Shown here: piece by piece, positions 1 through 11,161 of the stretch
How the letters are laid out: every line of letters begins with the position of its first letter
How positions within the stretch are numbered: the first letter of the stretch is position 1
Source of the DNA: Paraburkholderia domus
Lineage (GTDB): Bacteria; Pseudomonadota; Gammaproteobacteria; Burkholderiales; Burkholderiaceae
Length of the DNA stretch: 64,000 nt
Assembly (NCBI RefSeq): GCF_905220705.1
Contig: NZ_CAJNAT010000001.1
Coordinates: forward strand, 372,001-436,000
Reading direction: 5' to 3'
The notes under the pieces: model-generated
The model's input: the letters and a program-made list of their open reading frames with translations, nothing else
Databases searched by the model: none
What the model was told of the DNA's origin: nothing
Program-made: the position numbers and the translations under genes

Positions 1-1368
1 CGTGCGCTCCTTGACGATCATCCTGCCCTTGAACCAGGTCATCAGCAGGAAGAACAGCAATGCGCCGATGCCGAGCGGCAACCAGCCGCCCTCTTCGACC
101 TTCAGCAGATTGGCGCCGAAAAAGCCTAAGTCGACCACCATGAACACCCCGATGATCATCGCCACGAGGAACTTGTTCCATTTCCACACCTTCACCATCA
201 CGACGCAGGCGAGGACCGTGGTGATCACCATGGTGGCCGTCACCGCGATACCGTAGGCCGCGGCGAGGTTATCCGAACTCTTGAACGCGATCACGATGCA
301 CAGAATGATGAACAGCAGCATCCAGTTCACCACCGGCACATAGATCTGACCGATCGCCAGCTCCGACGTATGCAGAATCTTCATGCGCGGCACGTAACCG
401 AGCTGGATCGCCTGGCTTGTCAGCGAATAGGCACCCGAAATCACCGCCTGCGACGCAATCACGGTCGCCACCGTCGACAGCACCACGAGCGGCAGCAACG
501 CCCAATCCGGCGCGAGCAGGAAGAACGGGTTTTCGATCGCCTTCGGGTCATGCATCAGCAGCGCGCCCTGGCCGAAGTAGTTGAGCACCAGCGAGGGCAT
601 CACGAGGAAGTACCACGCCATGCGGATCGGCTGCGCGCCGAAGTGGCCCATATCGGCGTACAGCGCTTCGGCGCCCGTCAACACCAGCACGACCGAGCCG
701 AGCACCACGTAGGCCTGCAACACATGCGCGGCCATAAAGGTGTAGGCGTAATACGGGTTCAATGCCTGGATCACGTTCGGCGACTGAATGATGTGCCACA
801 GACCCAGCGCGGCGAGCACCAGGAACCACAGCACCATGATCGGACCGAACAGGCGGCCGACGGTGGCCGTACCGTGTCGCTGAATCCAGAACAGCAACAC
901 AAGAATCACCATGGTGAGCGGCAACACCAGATGAGACAGATTGGGCGCCGCGATCTCCAGACCCTCGACCGCCGAGATCACCGAAATGGCGGGCGTGATC
1001 ACCGCGTCGCCATAGAACATGCAGGCGCCGAAGATGCCGAGCATCATCAACAATCCGGTCATTTTCGACTTCTGGTCGAGAGAGCGCAACGCCAGCGCCA
1101 TCAGCGCAAGGACGCCGCCTTCGCCGTTGTTGTCGGCGCGCATCACGAACATGACGTACTTGATGCCGACCACGATCACGATCGCCCAGAACAGCAGCGA
1201 GATCACGCCCAAAATTGATTGATCGGTCAGCGGAATGCCATGTGACGGGCTGAATGCCTCTTTCAGCGAGTACAGCGGGCTCGTGCCGATATCGCCGAAC
1301 ACCACTCCGATCGCGGCAATCGCGAGGGAAGGCAAAGGCTGTTTGTGCACGTGATTGTTATCTGTCAT
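1..1368 (-). CDS. kup: Kup potassium uptake transporter, 3' part cut by window edge
   Basis: This is an inner-membrane K+:H+ symporter of the Kup/HAK/KT family. The reading frame starts at an ATG at 1368 and runs without a stop to base 1, giving 456 codons of a protein usually about 625 residues long, so the C-terminal soluble part lies outside the window. The N-terminus carries the family signature GDIGTSPLY at residues 25-33, followed by repeated hydrophobic membrane segments. Kup takes up potassium constitutively and matters at low pH or in osmotic stress. The gene lies downstream of the terminator at 1601-1629, so it probably has its own promoter in the 1369-1600 gap, but I could not define one. 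Confidence 0.95.
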   Translation of the reverse strand, partial: MTDNNHVHKQPLPSLAIAAIGVVFGDIGTSPLYSLKEAFSPSHGIPLTDQSILGVISLLFWAIVIVVGIKYVMFVMRADNNGEGGVLALMALALRSLDQKSKMTGLLMMLGIFGACMFYGDAVITPAISVISAVEGLEIAAPNLSHLVLPLTMVILVLLFWIQRHGTATVGRLFGPIMVLWFLVLAALGLWHIIQSPNVIQALNPYYAYTFMAAHVLQAYVVLGSVVLVLTGAEALYADMGHFGAQPIRMAWYFLVMPSLVLNYFGQGALLMHDPKAIENPFFLLAPDWALLPLVVLSTVATVIASQAVISGAYSLTSQAIQLGYVPRMKILHTSELAIGQIYVPVVNWMLLFIILCIVIAFKSSDNLAAAYGIAVTATMVITTVLACVVMVKVWKWNKFLVAMIIGVFMVVDLGFFGANLLKVEEGGWLPLGIGALLFFLLMTWFKGRMIVKERT

Positions 1369-1600
1369 AGACGCGAGGAAATCCGTTCCCTGAGCGGAAA
1401 AAACGACCGCTATTCTAAACTGCCCGCTTAGCGCCGCCCGGCTTGTTGTGGATACACCACGTGGATGGTCCGCGAAGTGTAGCACCGCGATTTGGGCGCG
1501 TCTGCTGCGTCAGGCGTTTGGCCGGCGCCGTGCGCGCATTTTGCGAGACGCCGTTCGCGCGACACACATCCGACACATACAGTGCAAATAAGACGCACAT

Positions 1601-1629
1601 AAAAAAACGGAGCCCAACCGGACTCCGTC
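1601..1629 (-). terminator. Rho-independent terminator after the purA/phosphoribosyltransferase genes
   Basis: On the minus strand, ACGGAG pairs with CTCCGT across a 10-base spacer that can add two more pairs, and a run of seven T follows at once. It sits about 50 bases after the phosphoribosyltransferase stop and before kup. Nothing else is recognisable in the 313-base gap from 1369 to 1681. Confidence 0.75.
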
Positions 1630-1681
1630 TTGCAGACACTGCACTGACTACGACGCGATAAATACGGCGTCGTAGCACGCA

Positions 1682-2254
1682 TCACGTGCCCGACGACTGC
1701 TGCTCCTGCTGCATACCGCGCTTGATCCACGCGCCGAGGTTGTGCGGGCGAACCGTATCCCATTCCTCGAACGGCTGGTGAATCCACGGATTGGTAGGCA
1801 GATACTGCACATGGTAATCGGGCTTCACTTTCGAGCAGCCCTTGTACCAGAGCACCGCCGAACGCACCGCGGTGATCGCCGGATAGCGTTCTTTCAGATG
1901 CTGCTGCACGCGTGCCAGCGTCACACCGGAATCGACCAGATCGTCGACCAGCAGCACGTTGCCGTGCAGTTCGCCGCGCGTCATCGTGATGTATTGCGCG
2001 ATGTCGAGTTCGCCCTGCTCCGTGCCAGCCGCTTCGCGGTACGAACTAGTGGCAAGAATCGCCAGCGGCAGATCGTAAATGCGCGAGAGCTGATCGCCGA
2101 CGCGCAAACCGCCCCGCGCGAGACACAGGATCTTGTCGAACTTCCAGCCCGACTCGTGCACCTGCAGTGCCAGCAGTTCGATCAGCCGGTGATACTCGTC
2201 CCAGCCAACCCACAGGTTCTTGTCGTCGTTGCGCGGATCTTTCATCGCAATCAT
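1682..2254 (-). CDS. Phosphoribosyltransferase of the hypoxanthine/xanthine-guanine type
   Basis: This is a type I phosphoribosyltransferase, probably a cytoplasmic purine salvage enzyme that joins a purine base to PRPP. The PRPP-binding motif VLLVDDLVDSGVTL lies at about residues 100-113 of a 190-residue protein, and CLARGGLRVGD near residue 50 fits the PPi loop. An ATG at 2272 is possible, but the ATG at 2254 has AAGGTG about six bases upstream and is preferred. The gene follows purA almost directly, so AMP synthesis and base salvage are probably co-expressed. Substrate choice (hypoxanthine, guanine or xanthine) cannot be read from the sequence. The terminator at 1601-1629 closes the transcript. 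Confidence 0.88.
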   Translation of the reverse strand: MIAMKDPRNDDKNLWVGWDEYHRLIELLALQVHESGWKFDKILCLARGGLRVGDQLSRIYDLPLAILATSSYREAAGTEQGELDIAQYITMTRGELHGNVLLVDDLVDSGVTLARVQQHLKERYPAITAVRSAVLWYKGCSKVKPDYHVQYLPTNPWIHQPFEEWDTVRPHNLGAWIKRGMQQEQQSSGT

Positions 2255-2275
2255 AGGTACACCTTGAACCATGGC

Positions 2276-3652
<1,377 letters not shown>

Positions 3653-3824
3653 CTACCTATGTTCGCGGAACCTTCCGAATTTTTCCGTTTCCGCTCAACG
3701 GTATGCACGTTATGGTGGGTATATCGAAAATAGCGCGGCGAGGGGCCGCGCCGGGTCCGGCGACGCTTTGGACGCCTTCTGAAATGCCCTTGGGATGCCC
3801 CTCAGGCGGCCTGCCGACTCACGC

Positions 3825-4976
3825 TCAGGAACGGGGTTCGACGACCCACGCGCCGTTGCGCTCGACCAACACGCGGTCGCAGGCGAATTCATCCAGATCG
3901 TGCTCGTGACCCGGAAGCGCCTGGATCACGACTTCGCCGGCGTTACGCAGCGCGGCGACGCTGGTGCGCAACACTTCGTCGTGCTGCCACGGTGCGAGAA
4001 TCGCACTGCTGCGGGCTTCTACGGGCGAAATACGCGCGACTTCGCGCAGATCGAGCGAGAAGCCGGTGGCCGCGCGTGCACGGCCGTAGGCCTGGCCGAC
4101 GTGGTCGTAACGGCCGCCGCGCGCAACGGCATTCGGCACGCCGTCGACATACGCCGAGAACATCACGCCGCTGTGATACGCGTAGCCACGCAAATCGGCC
4201 AGATCGATCATCACCTCGGCGCCATCGACCTGGCTCGCGAGAAACGCGAGGTCGTCGAGCGCGCGGGCAATCGCCGGTGCGTTCGGCAGGCGTGCACGGG
4301 CTTCATCGAGCACCGATGCGTCACCGTAAAGCGTGGGGAGCGCGCGCAATGCGTCGCGCGTAACCGGCGTGAGGTTGGCGGTCAGCTCGACGAGGCGCGG
4401 CACGTCCTTGCCGGCCAATGCGTCATAGAGCGATTGACCCAGTTCGGCAGCAGCAGGCTCCGCTTCGATCAGCGCGGCAAGCACGCCTGCGTGACACAAA
4501 TCGAGCCGCACTTTCGCGAGGCCGGCCAGACGCAGCGCGTCGAGCATCAACTGCTGGATTTCCAGATCCGCTTCGAGACCGGCGTGGCCGTAGATTTCCG
4601 CGCCAATCTGAATCTGCTCACGCGTGGCGTGCAAACCGCGTGGACGCGTGTGCGCCACATTGCCGGCGTAGCAAAGCCGCGTCACGCCCTGACGATTCAA
4701 CAGGTGCGCGTCGATACGCGCGACCTGCGGCGTGATGTCGGCACGCAGACCGAGTGTGCGCCCCGACATCTGATCGACGAGTTTAAAAGTGCGCAGATTC
4801 AGATCGTGGCCGCCGCCGGTGAGCAGCGACTCGATGTACTCGAGCAGCGGCGGCATCACCATCTCGTAGCCATACGAGCGGAAACGGTCCAGCAAATGGC
4901 GCCGCAACTCTTCGATCTTGCGGGCTTCCGACGGCAGCACGTCGGCGATATTCTCGGGAAGTAACCAGGTCGACAT
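3825..4976 (-). CDS. hisZ: ATP phosphoribosyltransferase regulatory subunit
   Basis: HisZ is a class II histidyl-tRNA synthetase-like protein without aminoacylation activity. It assembles with the short form of HisG to give active ATP phosphoribosyltransferase, the first enzyme of histidine synthesis, and mediates feedback control. The 383-residue protein has the synthetase core (residues near 15-60, [18 protein letters not shown], and [12 protein letters not shown] near 100) but is shorter than true HisS and lacks its C-terminal anticodon domain. A genuine hisS is present at 13.1-14.4 kb, which supports the regulatory role. A 201-base gap separates it from purA. Confidence 0.95.
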   Translation of the reverse strand: MSTWLLPENIADVLPSEARKIEELRRHLLDRFRSYGYEMVMPPLLEYIESLLTGGGHDLNLRTFKLVDQMSGRTLGLRADITPQVARIDAHLLNRQGVTRLCYAGNVAHTRPRGLHATREQIQIGAEIYGHAGLEADLEIQQLMLDALRLAGLAKVRLDLCHAGVLAALIEAEPAAAELGQSLYDALAGKDVPRLVELTANLTPVTRDALRALPTLYGDASVLDEARARLPNAPAIARALDDLAFLASQVDGAEVMIDLADLRGYAYHSGVMFSAYVDGVPNAVARGGRYDHVGQAYGRARAATGFSLDLREVARISPVEARSSAILAPWQHDEVLRTSVAALRNAGEVVIQALPGHEHDLDEFACDRVLVERNGAWVVEPRS

Positions 4977-5188
4977 CGATACAGTCCTACGACGTTGAAC
5001 ACGGCGGCTGGGTGCGCCGGTAAGTGTGTGTGAATGGCGGGCGACGGCTTTATTTTGGCGGCTTTCGCGGGCATCGGAGCCGCCCTTCGCAGCCCCTCAG
5101 CCGACCTTGGCCCGCGCAGGAGTGCTCCTGTCGCCACGCATATCGCCAACTCAACAGCGCGCAGCGGCGGGCGCCGTGAAGCACCCCT

Positions 5189-5380
5189 TCAGGTCACGAT
5201 AAACAGCAGGATCAGCCCGAGCACCATCACGACCAAGCCGCCGACGCGAATCTGATGCGGCGGCCGTTCCGCTATTTTACGGAACGTGTCGCGCCAGGCG
5301 CTCGGAAAAACGAAGGGAAACATCCCTTCGATAATCAGCATCAATGCGATCGCGAGCAGTAACGAGCCGGCTATGTCCAT
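5189..5380 (-). CDS. DUF2065 small inner-membrane protein
   Basis: This is a 63-residue protein with two hydrophobic segments (about residues 3-24 and 45-62) separated by a basic stretch. It matches the DUF2065 (YjeT-like) family, which is usually found directly after hflC, as it is here 44 bases downstream. The function is unknown. The constant linkage to HflK/HflC suggests an accessory membrane role near the FtsH-HflKC complex, but that is inference from position only. Confidence 0.85.
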   Translation of the reverse strand: MDIAGSLLLAIALMLIIEGMFPFVFPSAWRDTFRKIAERPPHQIRVGGLVVMVLGLILLFIVT

Positions 5381-5424
5381 GCGAATGAAGTGGCCGCGAT
5401 GCGGATGCCGCGGCGTTCCGGTTA

Positions 5425-6327
5425 TCAGTGTTTGCGCTGTGCCGCGGGAGCGTCCGGGGCAGCGCCGCCGGTCGGGCTACGCATGAAGCGAAAGAACTCG
5501 CTGCTCGGGTCGACCACGATCACGTCGCCTGGCTTGAAGGTGTTCTTGTACGCCTGCATGCTTTGATAAAACTGGTAGAACTGCGGGTCGCTGCCGTATG
5601 CCTCAGCGGCGATTTCCGCCGCCTTGGCATCGCCCTCGCCCTTGATGGTCTGTGCCTGGCGATAGCCGTCCGCGAGAATCGCCTGTTGCTGGCCGACGGC
5701 GTCCGCCTTGATCTGGTCGGCCTCGGCCGTGCCCTTCGCACGTTCGTCGGCCGCGGCCTGCTCGCGTGCGGCGATCATCCGTTTGTAGACCGAGTCAGCC
5801 ATCGCCGCCGGGAAATCGACGCGCGTAAGTTGCACGTCGAGCACCGAAATGCCCAGCGATGCCGCGGCTTTGTCCATCGCGCTACGCGCTTCGTCGGCAA
5901 CGGCTTGTTGCTTGGCAAGCGCATCGGTCAGCGTGACCTTGCCGAACGCGTCGCCGAGCGCACTGCGCGACAACAGCGCCAGGCGGTCCGGCAAGCTTTG
6001 CACGTCGCCCTTGGTTTCAGCGAGCAGCTTCAGCGGATCGGTCACACGGTATTTGACGACCGGGTTGGCCAGCAGATCGGTTTTATCCGACGTGACATAA
6101 CGGTCTTCATCCGGCGCGTCGAGCGACTGGATGCGGCTATCCACCAGCGTGACCGTTTGCAGCGGCGGCGGCAACTTCACGTGCAGACCGGGGCCGAGCA
6201 AGGCGGGTGCGGTGTCGCTATGCGATGACAGCACGGCCATGTGCCGCTGGTCGACCACGAATACCATCGACGACGCGGCAAACAGCACGATGACTAAGGC
6301 AACAACGAGCGCAATGATCTTGTTCAT
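5425..6327 (-). CDS. hflC: HflC, modulator of FtsH protease
   Basis: HflC is an SPFH/band-7 membrane protein that forms with HflK a large periplasmic cage around the FtsH protease and restrains degradation of membrane proteins. The 300-residue product has one N-terminal membrane segment (about residues 4-24), then an SPFH domain and a charged, alanine-rich helical region (about 170-245) that forms the cage wall. The C-terminus ends in a low-complexity tail. Its ATG lies 12 bases after the hflK stop, so the two subunits are translated from one message. Confidence 0.96.
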   Translation of the reverse strand: MNKIIALVVALVIVLFAASSMVFVVDQRHMAVLSSHSDTAPALLGPGLHVKLPPPLQTVTLVDSRIQSLDAPDEDRYVTSDKTDLLANPVVKYRVTDPLKLLAETKGDVQSLPDRLALLSRSALGDAFGKVTLTDALAKQQAVADEARSAMDKAAASLGISVLDVQLTRVDFPAAMADSVYKRMIAAREQAAADERAKGTAEADQIKADAVGQQQAILADGYRQAQTIKGEGDAKAAEIAAEAYGSDPQFYQFYQSMQAYKNTFKPGDVIVVDPSSEFFRFMRSPTGGAAPDAPAAQRKH

Positions 6328-6339
6328 GGTGTGCGCGCC

Positions 6340-7716
6340 TTATTGAACGTCGTCTTCGCGCATACGGCTGCGGAAGGAGTCGCGTGAACGCAGTGCATCG
6401 CTGCTGGCTGCAGCCTGACTGGCAGGCGTCGCGACCGCGGCGGGTGCGGAAGCAGCGGCAGACGCCGTGGCTGCGCCGCTCGCGGCTTGCGGCACGGCAG
6501 CACCCGATGCAACAGCAGCGCCGGAAGCGGCCGCGGCGGCGTCGGCAACACGCTGGCGAGTCTGCTCGACCAGCTTGTCGAGCGGCAGATACAGCACGTT
6601 GTTGCCGCTCTTGTTGTCCACAAACACCTTGGTCGTATTCGAATAGATCTGCTGCATGGTTTCCAGGTACATGCGCTCGCGAATCACAGCGGGCGCTTTC
6701 GAGTACTGCGCGTAGACCTGCTTGAAGCGCTCAGCGTCGCCTTGCGCCTGAGCCACGGTCTTGTCGCTATACGTTTTCGCTTCGTCGATCTGGCGCGCGA
6801 CGTCGGCTTGCGCGCGCGGCAGCAACTCGGCGGCATACGCTTGCGCGTCGCGTTTGGCGCGGTCGTTGTCCTGACGCACTTTGGCGGCGGCGTCGTAAGC
6901 GGCTTGCACCTGGTCGGGCACCTGCACGCCCTGGATCGTTACACCGGTCACGGCAAGGCCGGACTGGTATTCATCCAGGGATTGCTGAATCGACGCCATC
7001 AGTTGCTGGCGAATTGTTTCGCGATCCTGAGCGAGGATGTCGTTGGTGCTGCGCGCCCCGACGATACTGCGCACCGCCGCCTGCGCGGCCTGCATCACGC
7101 TCTGATCGGGATCGACGCTGCGGAAGAGATAATCCGTCGGCTTGCTCACCTGGTACTGCACGGCAAAGCGCACGTCGACGATATCGCCGTCGTGCGTGAG
7201 CATCGACGCGTCCTTCACGTTGGCGAGACGCACCACGTTGTTACGGCCGACTTCCACCTGGCGGATCTGGCCGATATTGACGAGTTCGTGCGCTTCGAAT
7301 GGATACGGCAGGCGCCAATGCACACCCTGCCCCGCGGTGTAGCGATACTTGCCGAACTGCATCACGACGCCGGCCTGGCCATCTTGCACGACGAACACGC
7401 CGCTGCCGAGATAGATCGCGATCAGCACGCCGATCACGATGCCCACACCGATACGCGCGCCACGACCGTTGTCCGGACGGCCACCACCACCCGCACCGCC
7501 GCCCTTGCGACCGAACACCCGGCTCAAACGGCGGTTGAAATCGCGCCACATCTCGTCGAGATCGGGCGGACCTTCACCGTCCTTGGCCGGCGGACGCTTG
7601 GGTTCGTTGGGTCGTTGGCGATCCCCATTGCCGTCGCCCCGGCCCCAGCGCGGATCGTTCAGTGAAAGCATGGCGCGCATGCGCAGCCAGATACTCCGCT
7701 CGTTGTAATCGTTCAC
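6340..7716 (-). CDS. hflK: HflK, modulator of FtsH protease
   Basis: HflK is the SPFH-family partner of HflC in the membrane complex that regulates FtsH. The 458-residue product begins with a glycine- and proline-rich cytoplasmic segment containing WGRGDGNGD, has a membrane helix at about residues 89-110, and then the SPFH domain. The last 70 residues are an unusually alanine-rich tail, making the protein longer than the roughly 420 residues of the E. coli protein. The start is uncertain: the GTG at 7716 gives the full frame, but ATG codons at 7680 or 7671 place MLSLNDPRWG near the N-terminus, as often seen in this family. Confidence 0.95.
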   Translation of the reverse strand: MNDYNERSIWLRMRAMLSLNDPRWGRGDGNGDRQRPNEPKRPPAKDGEGPPDLDEMWRDFNRRLSRVFGRKGGGAGGGGRPDNGRGARIGVGIVIGVLIAIYLGSGVFVVQDGQAGVVMQFGKYRYTAGQGVHWRLPYPFEAHELVNIGQIRQVEVGRNNVVRLANVKDASMLTHDGDIVDVRFAVQYQVSKPTDYLFRSVDPDQSVMQAAQAAVRSIVGARSTNDILAQDRETIRQQLMASIQQSLDEYQSGLAVTGVTIQGVQVPDQVQAAYDAAAKVRQDNDRAKRDAQAYAAELLPRAQADVARQIDEAKTYSDKTVAQAQGDAERFKQVYAQYSKAPAVIRERMYLETMQQIYSNTTKVFVDNKSGNNVLYLPLDKLVEQTRQRVADAAAAASGAAVASGAAVPQAASGAATASAAASAPAAVATPASQAAASSDALRSRDSFRSRMREDDVQ

Positions 7717-7765
7717 CTGTGTTCGTTCACCAGAGTAGACAGCGGGTCAGTGCAATTGGAGCGGG

Positions 7766-8980
7766 TCAGTGCCCGAGTTCTGAGACCTTGTGGTCCTCGC
7801 GCGGTGCTGCCGACCGGTCTTCTTCCGACAGATCGAGCAGCGCATCGGAGAGAGGTTCGGCAGTAGCGATTTCAGCGATGGCAGCGCGCAATGTATCCAG
7901 CCCTTGTCCCGTGCGCGCGCTCAAAAAGACGCGCGAAATATTACCATACTCATCCCGCTCAACCGCGTCGCCACGGGCCGCCAACTCCGGCACGGCATCG
8001 ATCTTGTTGAACACCAGCACCTGACGGATCGTATCCGCACCGATTGCGTGCAACACCTCGTTCACCTGATCGATCTGATCGAGGCGCACGGCGCTCGATG
8101 CGTCGACCACATGCAGCAGCAGGTCGGCGTGGATGGTTTCCTCGAGCGTGGCGCGGAAAGCCGCCACCAGTTGGTGCGGCAATTCGCGGATGAAACCGAC
8201 CGTGTCGGATACCACCACCTGGCCGGCTTCGTCGCCGAGATAGACGCGGCGGGACGTGGTATCCAGCGTGGCGAACAACTGGTCGGCGGCGTACGCCTGG
8301 GCCTTTGTCAGCGCATTGAAAAGTGTGGATTTGCCCGCGTTCGTGTAGCCGACAAGCGATACGGACATGGTCTGGTTACGGCTGCGCGCGCGGCGCTGCG
8401 TGCCGTGCTGACGGCGCAGCTTTTCGAGCTTGGTTTTCAGCGCCTTGATACGCTCGCCGATCAAACGGCGGTCGGTTTCGAGCTGCGTTTCACCTGGACC
8501 CCGCAAACCGATACCGCCCTTCTGGCGTTCAAGGTGGGTCCATGCGCGGATTAGCCGCGTCGATAGATACTGCAACTGCGCGAGCTCCACCTGCAGCTTG
8601 CCTTCATGGCTGCGGGCGCGTTGCGCAAAAATATCGAGGATGAGGCTGGTGCGGTCAATCACGCGGCGGTTAAGCGCCTGCTCCAGATTGCGCTGCTGCG
8701 CAGGTGCCAGAGCGTGATTGAAAATGACGAGTTCGATGTCGTTCGCCTCACACGCAAGACGCAATTCCTCGGCCTTGCCGCTGCCGACGAACATCTTGGC
8801 ATCGGGACTGGACCGGCGCCCCGTGAGGGTGACTAAGGGATTCGCGCCCGCGCTTTGCGCGAGCAGGCTGAGTTCTTCGAGACTGGCTTCGAAATCGATC
8901 TTACCGAAGTCGATGCCGACAAGCGCTGCATTGATCAAATTGGAGGGTATCAAAATGAGGCGGCCGGGAGTAATCGCCAA
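7766..8980 (-). CDS. hflX: HflX ribosome-associated GTPase
   Basis: HflX is a translation-factor-class GTPase that splits stalled or heat-damaged ribosomes. An N-terminal HflX domain occupies about residues 20-200 (GRRSSPDAKMFVGSGKAEEL near 55-73 and GPGETQLETDRR near 161-172). The G domain follows with the P-loop GYTNAGKS at 211-218, DTVGF at 259-263 and NKID at 325-328. The outer start at 8980 is TTG. Family alignment from memory suggests the TTG at 8938 as the true start, but neither has a clear ribosome-binding site. The hfq-hflX-hflK-hflC order is the classic proteobacterial one. Confidence 0.95.
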   Translation of the reverse strand: MAITPGRLILIPSNLINAALVGIDFGKIDFEASLEELSLLAQSAGANPLVTLTGRRSSPDAKMFVGSGKAEELRLACEANDIELVIFNHALAPAQQRNLEQALNRRVIDRTSLILDIFAQRARSHEGKLQVELAQLQYLSTRLIRAWTHLERQKGGIGLRGPGETQLETDRRLIGERIKALKTKLEKLRRQHGTQRRARSRNQTMSVSLVGYTNAGKSTLFNALTKAQAYAADQLFATLDTTSRRVYLGDEAGQVVVSDTVGFIRELPHQLVAAFRATLEETIHADLLLHVVDASSAVRLDQIDQVNEVLHAIGADTIRQVLVFNKIDAVPELAARGDAVERDEYGNISRVFLSARTGQGLDTLRAAIAEIATAEPLSDALLDLSEEDRSAAPREDHKVSELGH

Positions 8981-9010
8981 CGGGCGACGCTACGCCGGCC
9001 GCGACGGGGG

Positions 9011-9247
9011 TTAGGACTGTTCGGAATCCGGGTGGAAATTCACCGGACGGGCCGGCACGACAGTAGAAATTGCGTGCTTGTAGACCATCTGGGTGACCGT
9101 ATTCCGGAGCAACACGACGTACTGGTCGAACGATTCGATGTTCCCTTGAAGCTTGATGCCGTTGACCAAGTAGATCGACACCGGCACATGCTCTTTACGC
9201 AGTGCGTTCAAAAACGGGTCTTGTAACAATTGCCCTTTGTTGCTCAT
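9011..9247 (-). CDS. hfq: RNA chaperone Hfq
   Basis: Hfq is a hexameric Sm-like protein that pairs small RNAs with target mRNAs and influences mRNA stability. The 78-residue product has the conserved N-terminus [19 protein letters not shown], the Sm1 strand region ending around residue 48, and the Sm2 signature YKHAIS at 56-61. The C-terminal tail is short, as is normal in betaproteobacteria. The ATG at 9247 begins the conserved MSNKGQ; an in-frame upstream extension to 9313 is not conserved in character and was rejected. It heads the hfq-hflX-hflK-hflC gene run; a TATAGT-like -10 is visible near 9321-9326, but no -35 supports it. Confidence 0.98.
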   Translation of the reverse strand: MSNKGQLLQDPFLNALRKEHVPVSIYLVNGIKLQGNIESFDQYVVLLRNTVTQMVYKHAISTVVPARPVNFHPDSEQS

Positions 9248-9400
9248 AGCAAACTCCGTATTTTTTTGCAGGTTGACTGAATTGACGACGAAGAAAAAGA
9301 GATCCGCCGTCAACCGCTACACTATAGCCGATTTTCATTTTTGCGCGAGAGGCCTGGCCTTGCGGCCAAACCCAGCACACACACGGGTTTCAGCCTGGGT

Positions 9401-10738
9401 TTAGCCTTTATCCGCGTAAGGGTTCGTCGACGATCTGAACTCTATTCGCAATGGAGTCCCAGTCAGCTTGAAAGTTTCCCGGAAGCGGTTTTCAAGGTAG
9501 CGTTTGTACGTTTCGGTGATCGCGTCGAGCGCGTTGCCGTGAATCACGATGAGCGGCGGGTTCTGTCCACCCTGGTGCGCATAGCGCAGTTTCGGACGCA
9601 CCGGACCGCGGCGACGCGGCTGCTGGAATTCCACCGCTTCGATCAGCGCGCGCGTGAGCTTCGGCGTCGGCAGCTTGGCCATCGCAGCCTTGTACGCGTC
9701 GTCCACCGAGCGCATCAGCGGGCCAATCCCCGTGTTTTCCGTCGCGGAAATGAAGTGGAATTTCGCAAAGTCCAGAAATTTTAGTTTGCGCTCGAGGTCC
9801 GCCTTGGTGCGCTCGCGCACATGCGAATCGAGTCCGTCCCACTTGTTCACGCCTACCACCAGCGCGCGACCCTGCTCGACCACGAAGCCGGCAATGTGCG
9901 CGTCCTGCTCCGAGATGTCCTGGCGCGCGTCGAGCAGCAGGATCACGACGTTCGCGTCGGAGATCGACTGCAGTGTTTTCACCACCGAGAACTTCTCGAT
10001 CGCTTCGAACACTTTGCCGCGACGGCGCAAGCCGGCCGTGTCGATCAGCGTGTACGGCTTGCCCTGACGTTCGAAGTCGACGTAGATCGAATCGCGCGTG
10101 GTGCCGGGCATGTCGAACGCGATCACGCGTTCTTCGCCGACCAGCGAATTGATCAGCGTCGACTTGCCGACGTTCGGGCGGCCGACGATCGCGATCTTCA
10201 CGCCATGCGCTGCTTTCTCTTCGTCGCTCTCTTCCGGCTGACCGGCGTAGGCGACCGCGAGCGCTTCGTTGATCATTTCGGTCACGCCGTCGCCGTGCGC
10301 GGACGAAATCGCGCGCGGGTCGCCGAGGCCGAGCTCGTAGAAGTCGGCGGCGACGTTACTGTACTTCATCCCCTCCGCCTTGTTGACGACGAGGAAAATC
10401 GGCCGACCGGTCTTACGCAGGTAGTCGGCGATCGTCTTGTCCTGCGGTGCGAGACCGTTGCGGCCGTCGACGATGAACACGACGACGTCCGATTCCTCAA
10501 CCGCCTGGCGGGTTTGACGCGCCATCTCGTGCAGGATGCCGTCTTTCGCGACCGGCTCGAAGCCGCCAGTATCGACGACCAGATACGGCCGGTCGCCGGC
10601 GCGGCCTTCGCCGTAATGGCGATCGCGGGTGAGACCGGGCAGGTCGGCAACCAGCGCGTCACGCGTACGCGTGAGACGGTTGAATAGCGTGGATTTCCCC
10701 ACATTGGGGCGCCCAACCAGGGCAATAACGGGTTTCAT
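9401..10738 (-). CDS. der: Ribosome biogenesis GTPase Der (EngA)
   Basis: Der is an essential GTPase with two tandem G domains and a C-terminal KH-like domain that acts in maturation of the 50S ribosomal subunit. Both P-loops read GRPNVGKS, the first at residues 9-16 and the second at about 186-193. Downstream in each domain are DTGG/DTAG and NK.D motifs. The KH-like domain occupies roughly residues 350-445. Length (445 residues) is typical for betaproteobacteria. It lies between bamB and hfq, a conserved arrangement. Confidence 0.98.
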   Translation of the reverse strand: MKPVIALVGRPNVGKSTLFNRLTRTRDALVADLPGLTRDRHYGEGRAGDRPYLVVDTGGFEPVAKDGILHEMARQTRQAVEESDVVVFIVDGRNGLAPQDKTIADYLRKTGRPIFLVVNKAEGMKYSNVAADFYELGLGDPRAISSAHGDGVTEMINEALAVAYAGQPEESDEEKAAHGVKIAIVGRPNVGKSTLINSLVGEERVIAFDMPGTTRDSIYVDFERQGKPYTLIDTAGLRRRGKVFEAIEKFSVVKTLQSISDANVVILLLDARQDISEQDAHIAGFVVEQGRALVVGVNKWDGLDSHVRERTKADLERKLKFLDFAKFHFISATENTGIGPLMRSVDDAYKAAMAKLPTPKLTRALIEAVEFQQPRRRGPVRPKLRYAHQGGQNPPLIVIHGNALDAITETYKRYLENRFRETFKLTGTPLRIEFRSSTNPYADKG

Positions 10739-11092
10739 CAGATGTTGTTCACGGTGAAACGCGGGATCGAAATCGACCGCCCGCGTAGCGACGCCATGCG
10801 GCCGCTACACGGCAGCGTTTGACGAAAATTATCACGAATTCGGCCAGCCCCGGATGTGCTGTCAATATGCGCACCCGGGCGGACGGGGGTTTGGCTGTAT
10901 GGGGCGGCGCCAATGGGCCGCCAGTTTCAGTCTTTCTTGCTCAACGGCTCGCACGCCAGTTCGATACGATTCTCTACGATGCCGTTGAAGGTGGCGCCGC
11001 AAGCAGCCACCGATGGCCACATGGGCCGTTCTGATCCGACTTGCCGGACCAGCCAGTCCGGCGAAATATTTCTGGTTACTCTGCTGCACAGC
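10739..11092. other. Non-coding gap between der and bamB
   Basis: This is most of the 423-base gap between bamB (minus, ending at 11162) and der (minus, starting at 10738). Small open frames here have no recognisable product or conserved start. The gap probably contains the der promoter. An inverted repeat GCCGGAC-6 bases-GTCCGGC occupies 11043-11062, close to the bamB terminator. Confidence 0.5.
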
Positions 11093-11126
11093 AAAAACGC
11101 GTGCGGCCGGCGAAGCCGGCCTGCAC
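11093..11126 (-). terminator. Terminator downstream of bamB
   Basis: An 11-base stem (GTGC then GGCCGGC, pairing with GCCGGCC and GCAC, one bulged T, loop GAA) lies at 11101-11126. On the minus strand it is followed three bases later by five T. It begins 36 bases after the bamB stop and would end the hisS-yfgM-bamB transcript before der. Confidence 0.7.
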
Positions 11127-11161
11127 GCTTGACGAAGCCTGACTACCGACGCCCTGCGCGA

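Noticed and set aside
9341..9407. Possible terminator between der and hfq (AAACCCAG with CTGGGTTT)
   Set aside because: The arms are 19 bases apart, the stem overlaps the der stop region, and no T-run follows on the minus strand.
10819..11034. Small plus-strand frame in the der-bamB gap
   Set aside because: No ribosome-binding site and no recognisable protein; the gap also holds inverted repeats, which fit a control region.
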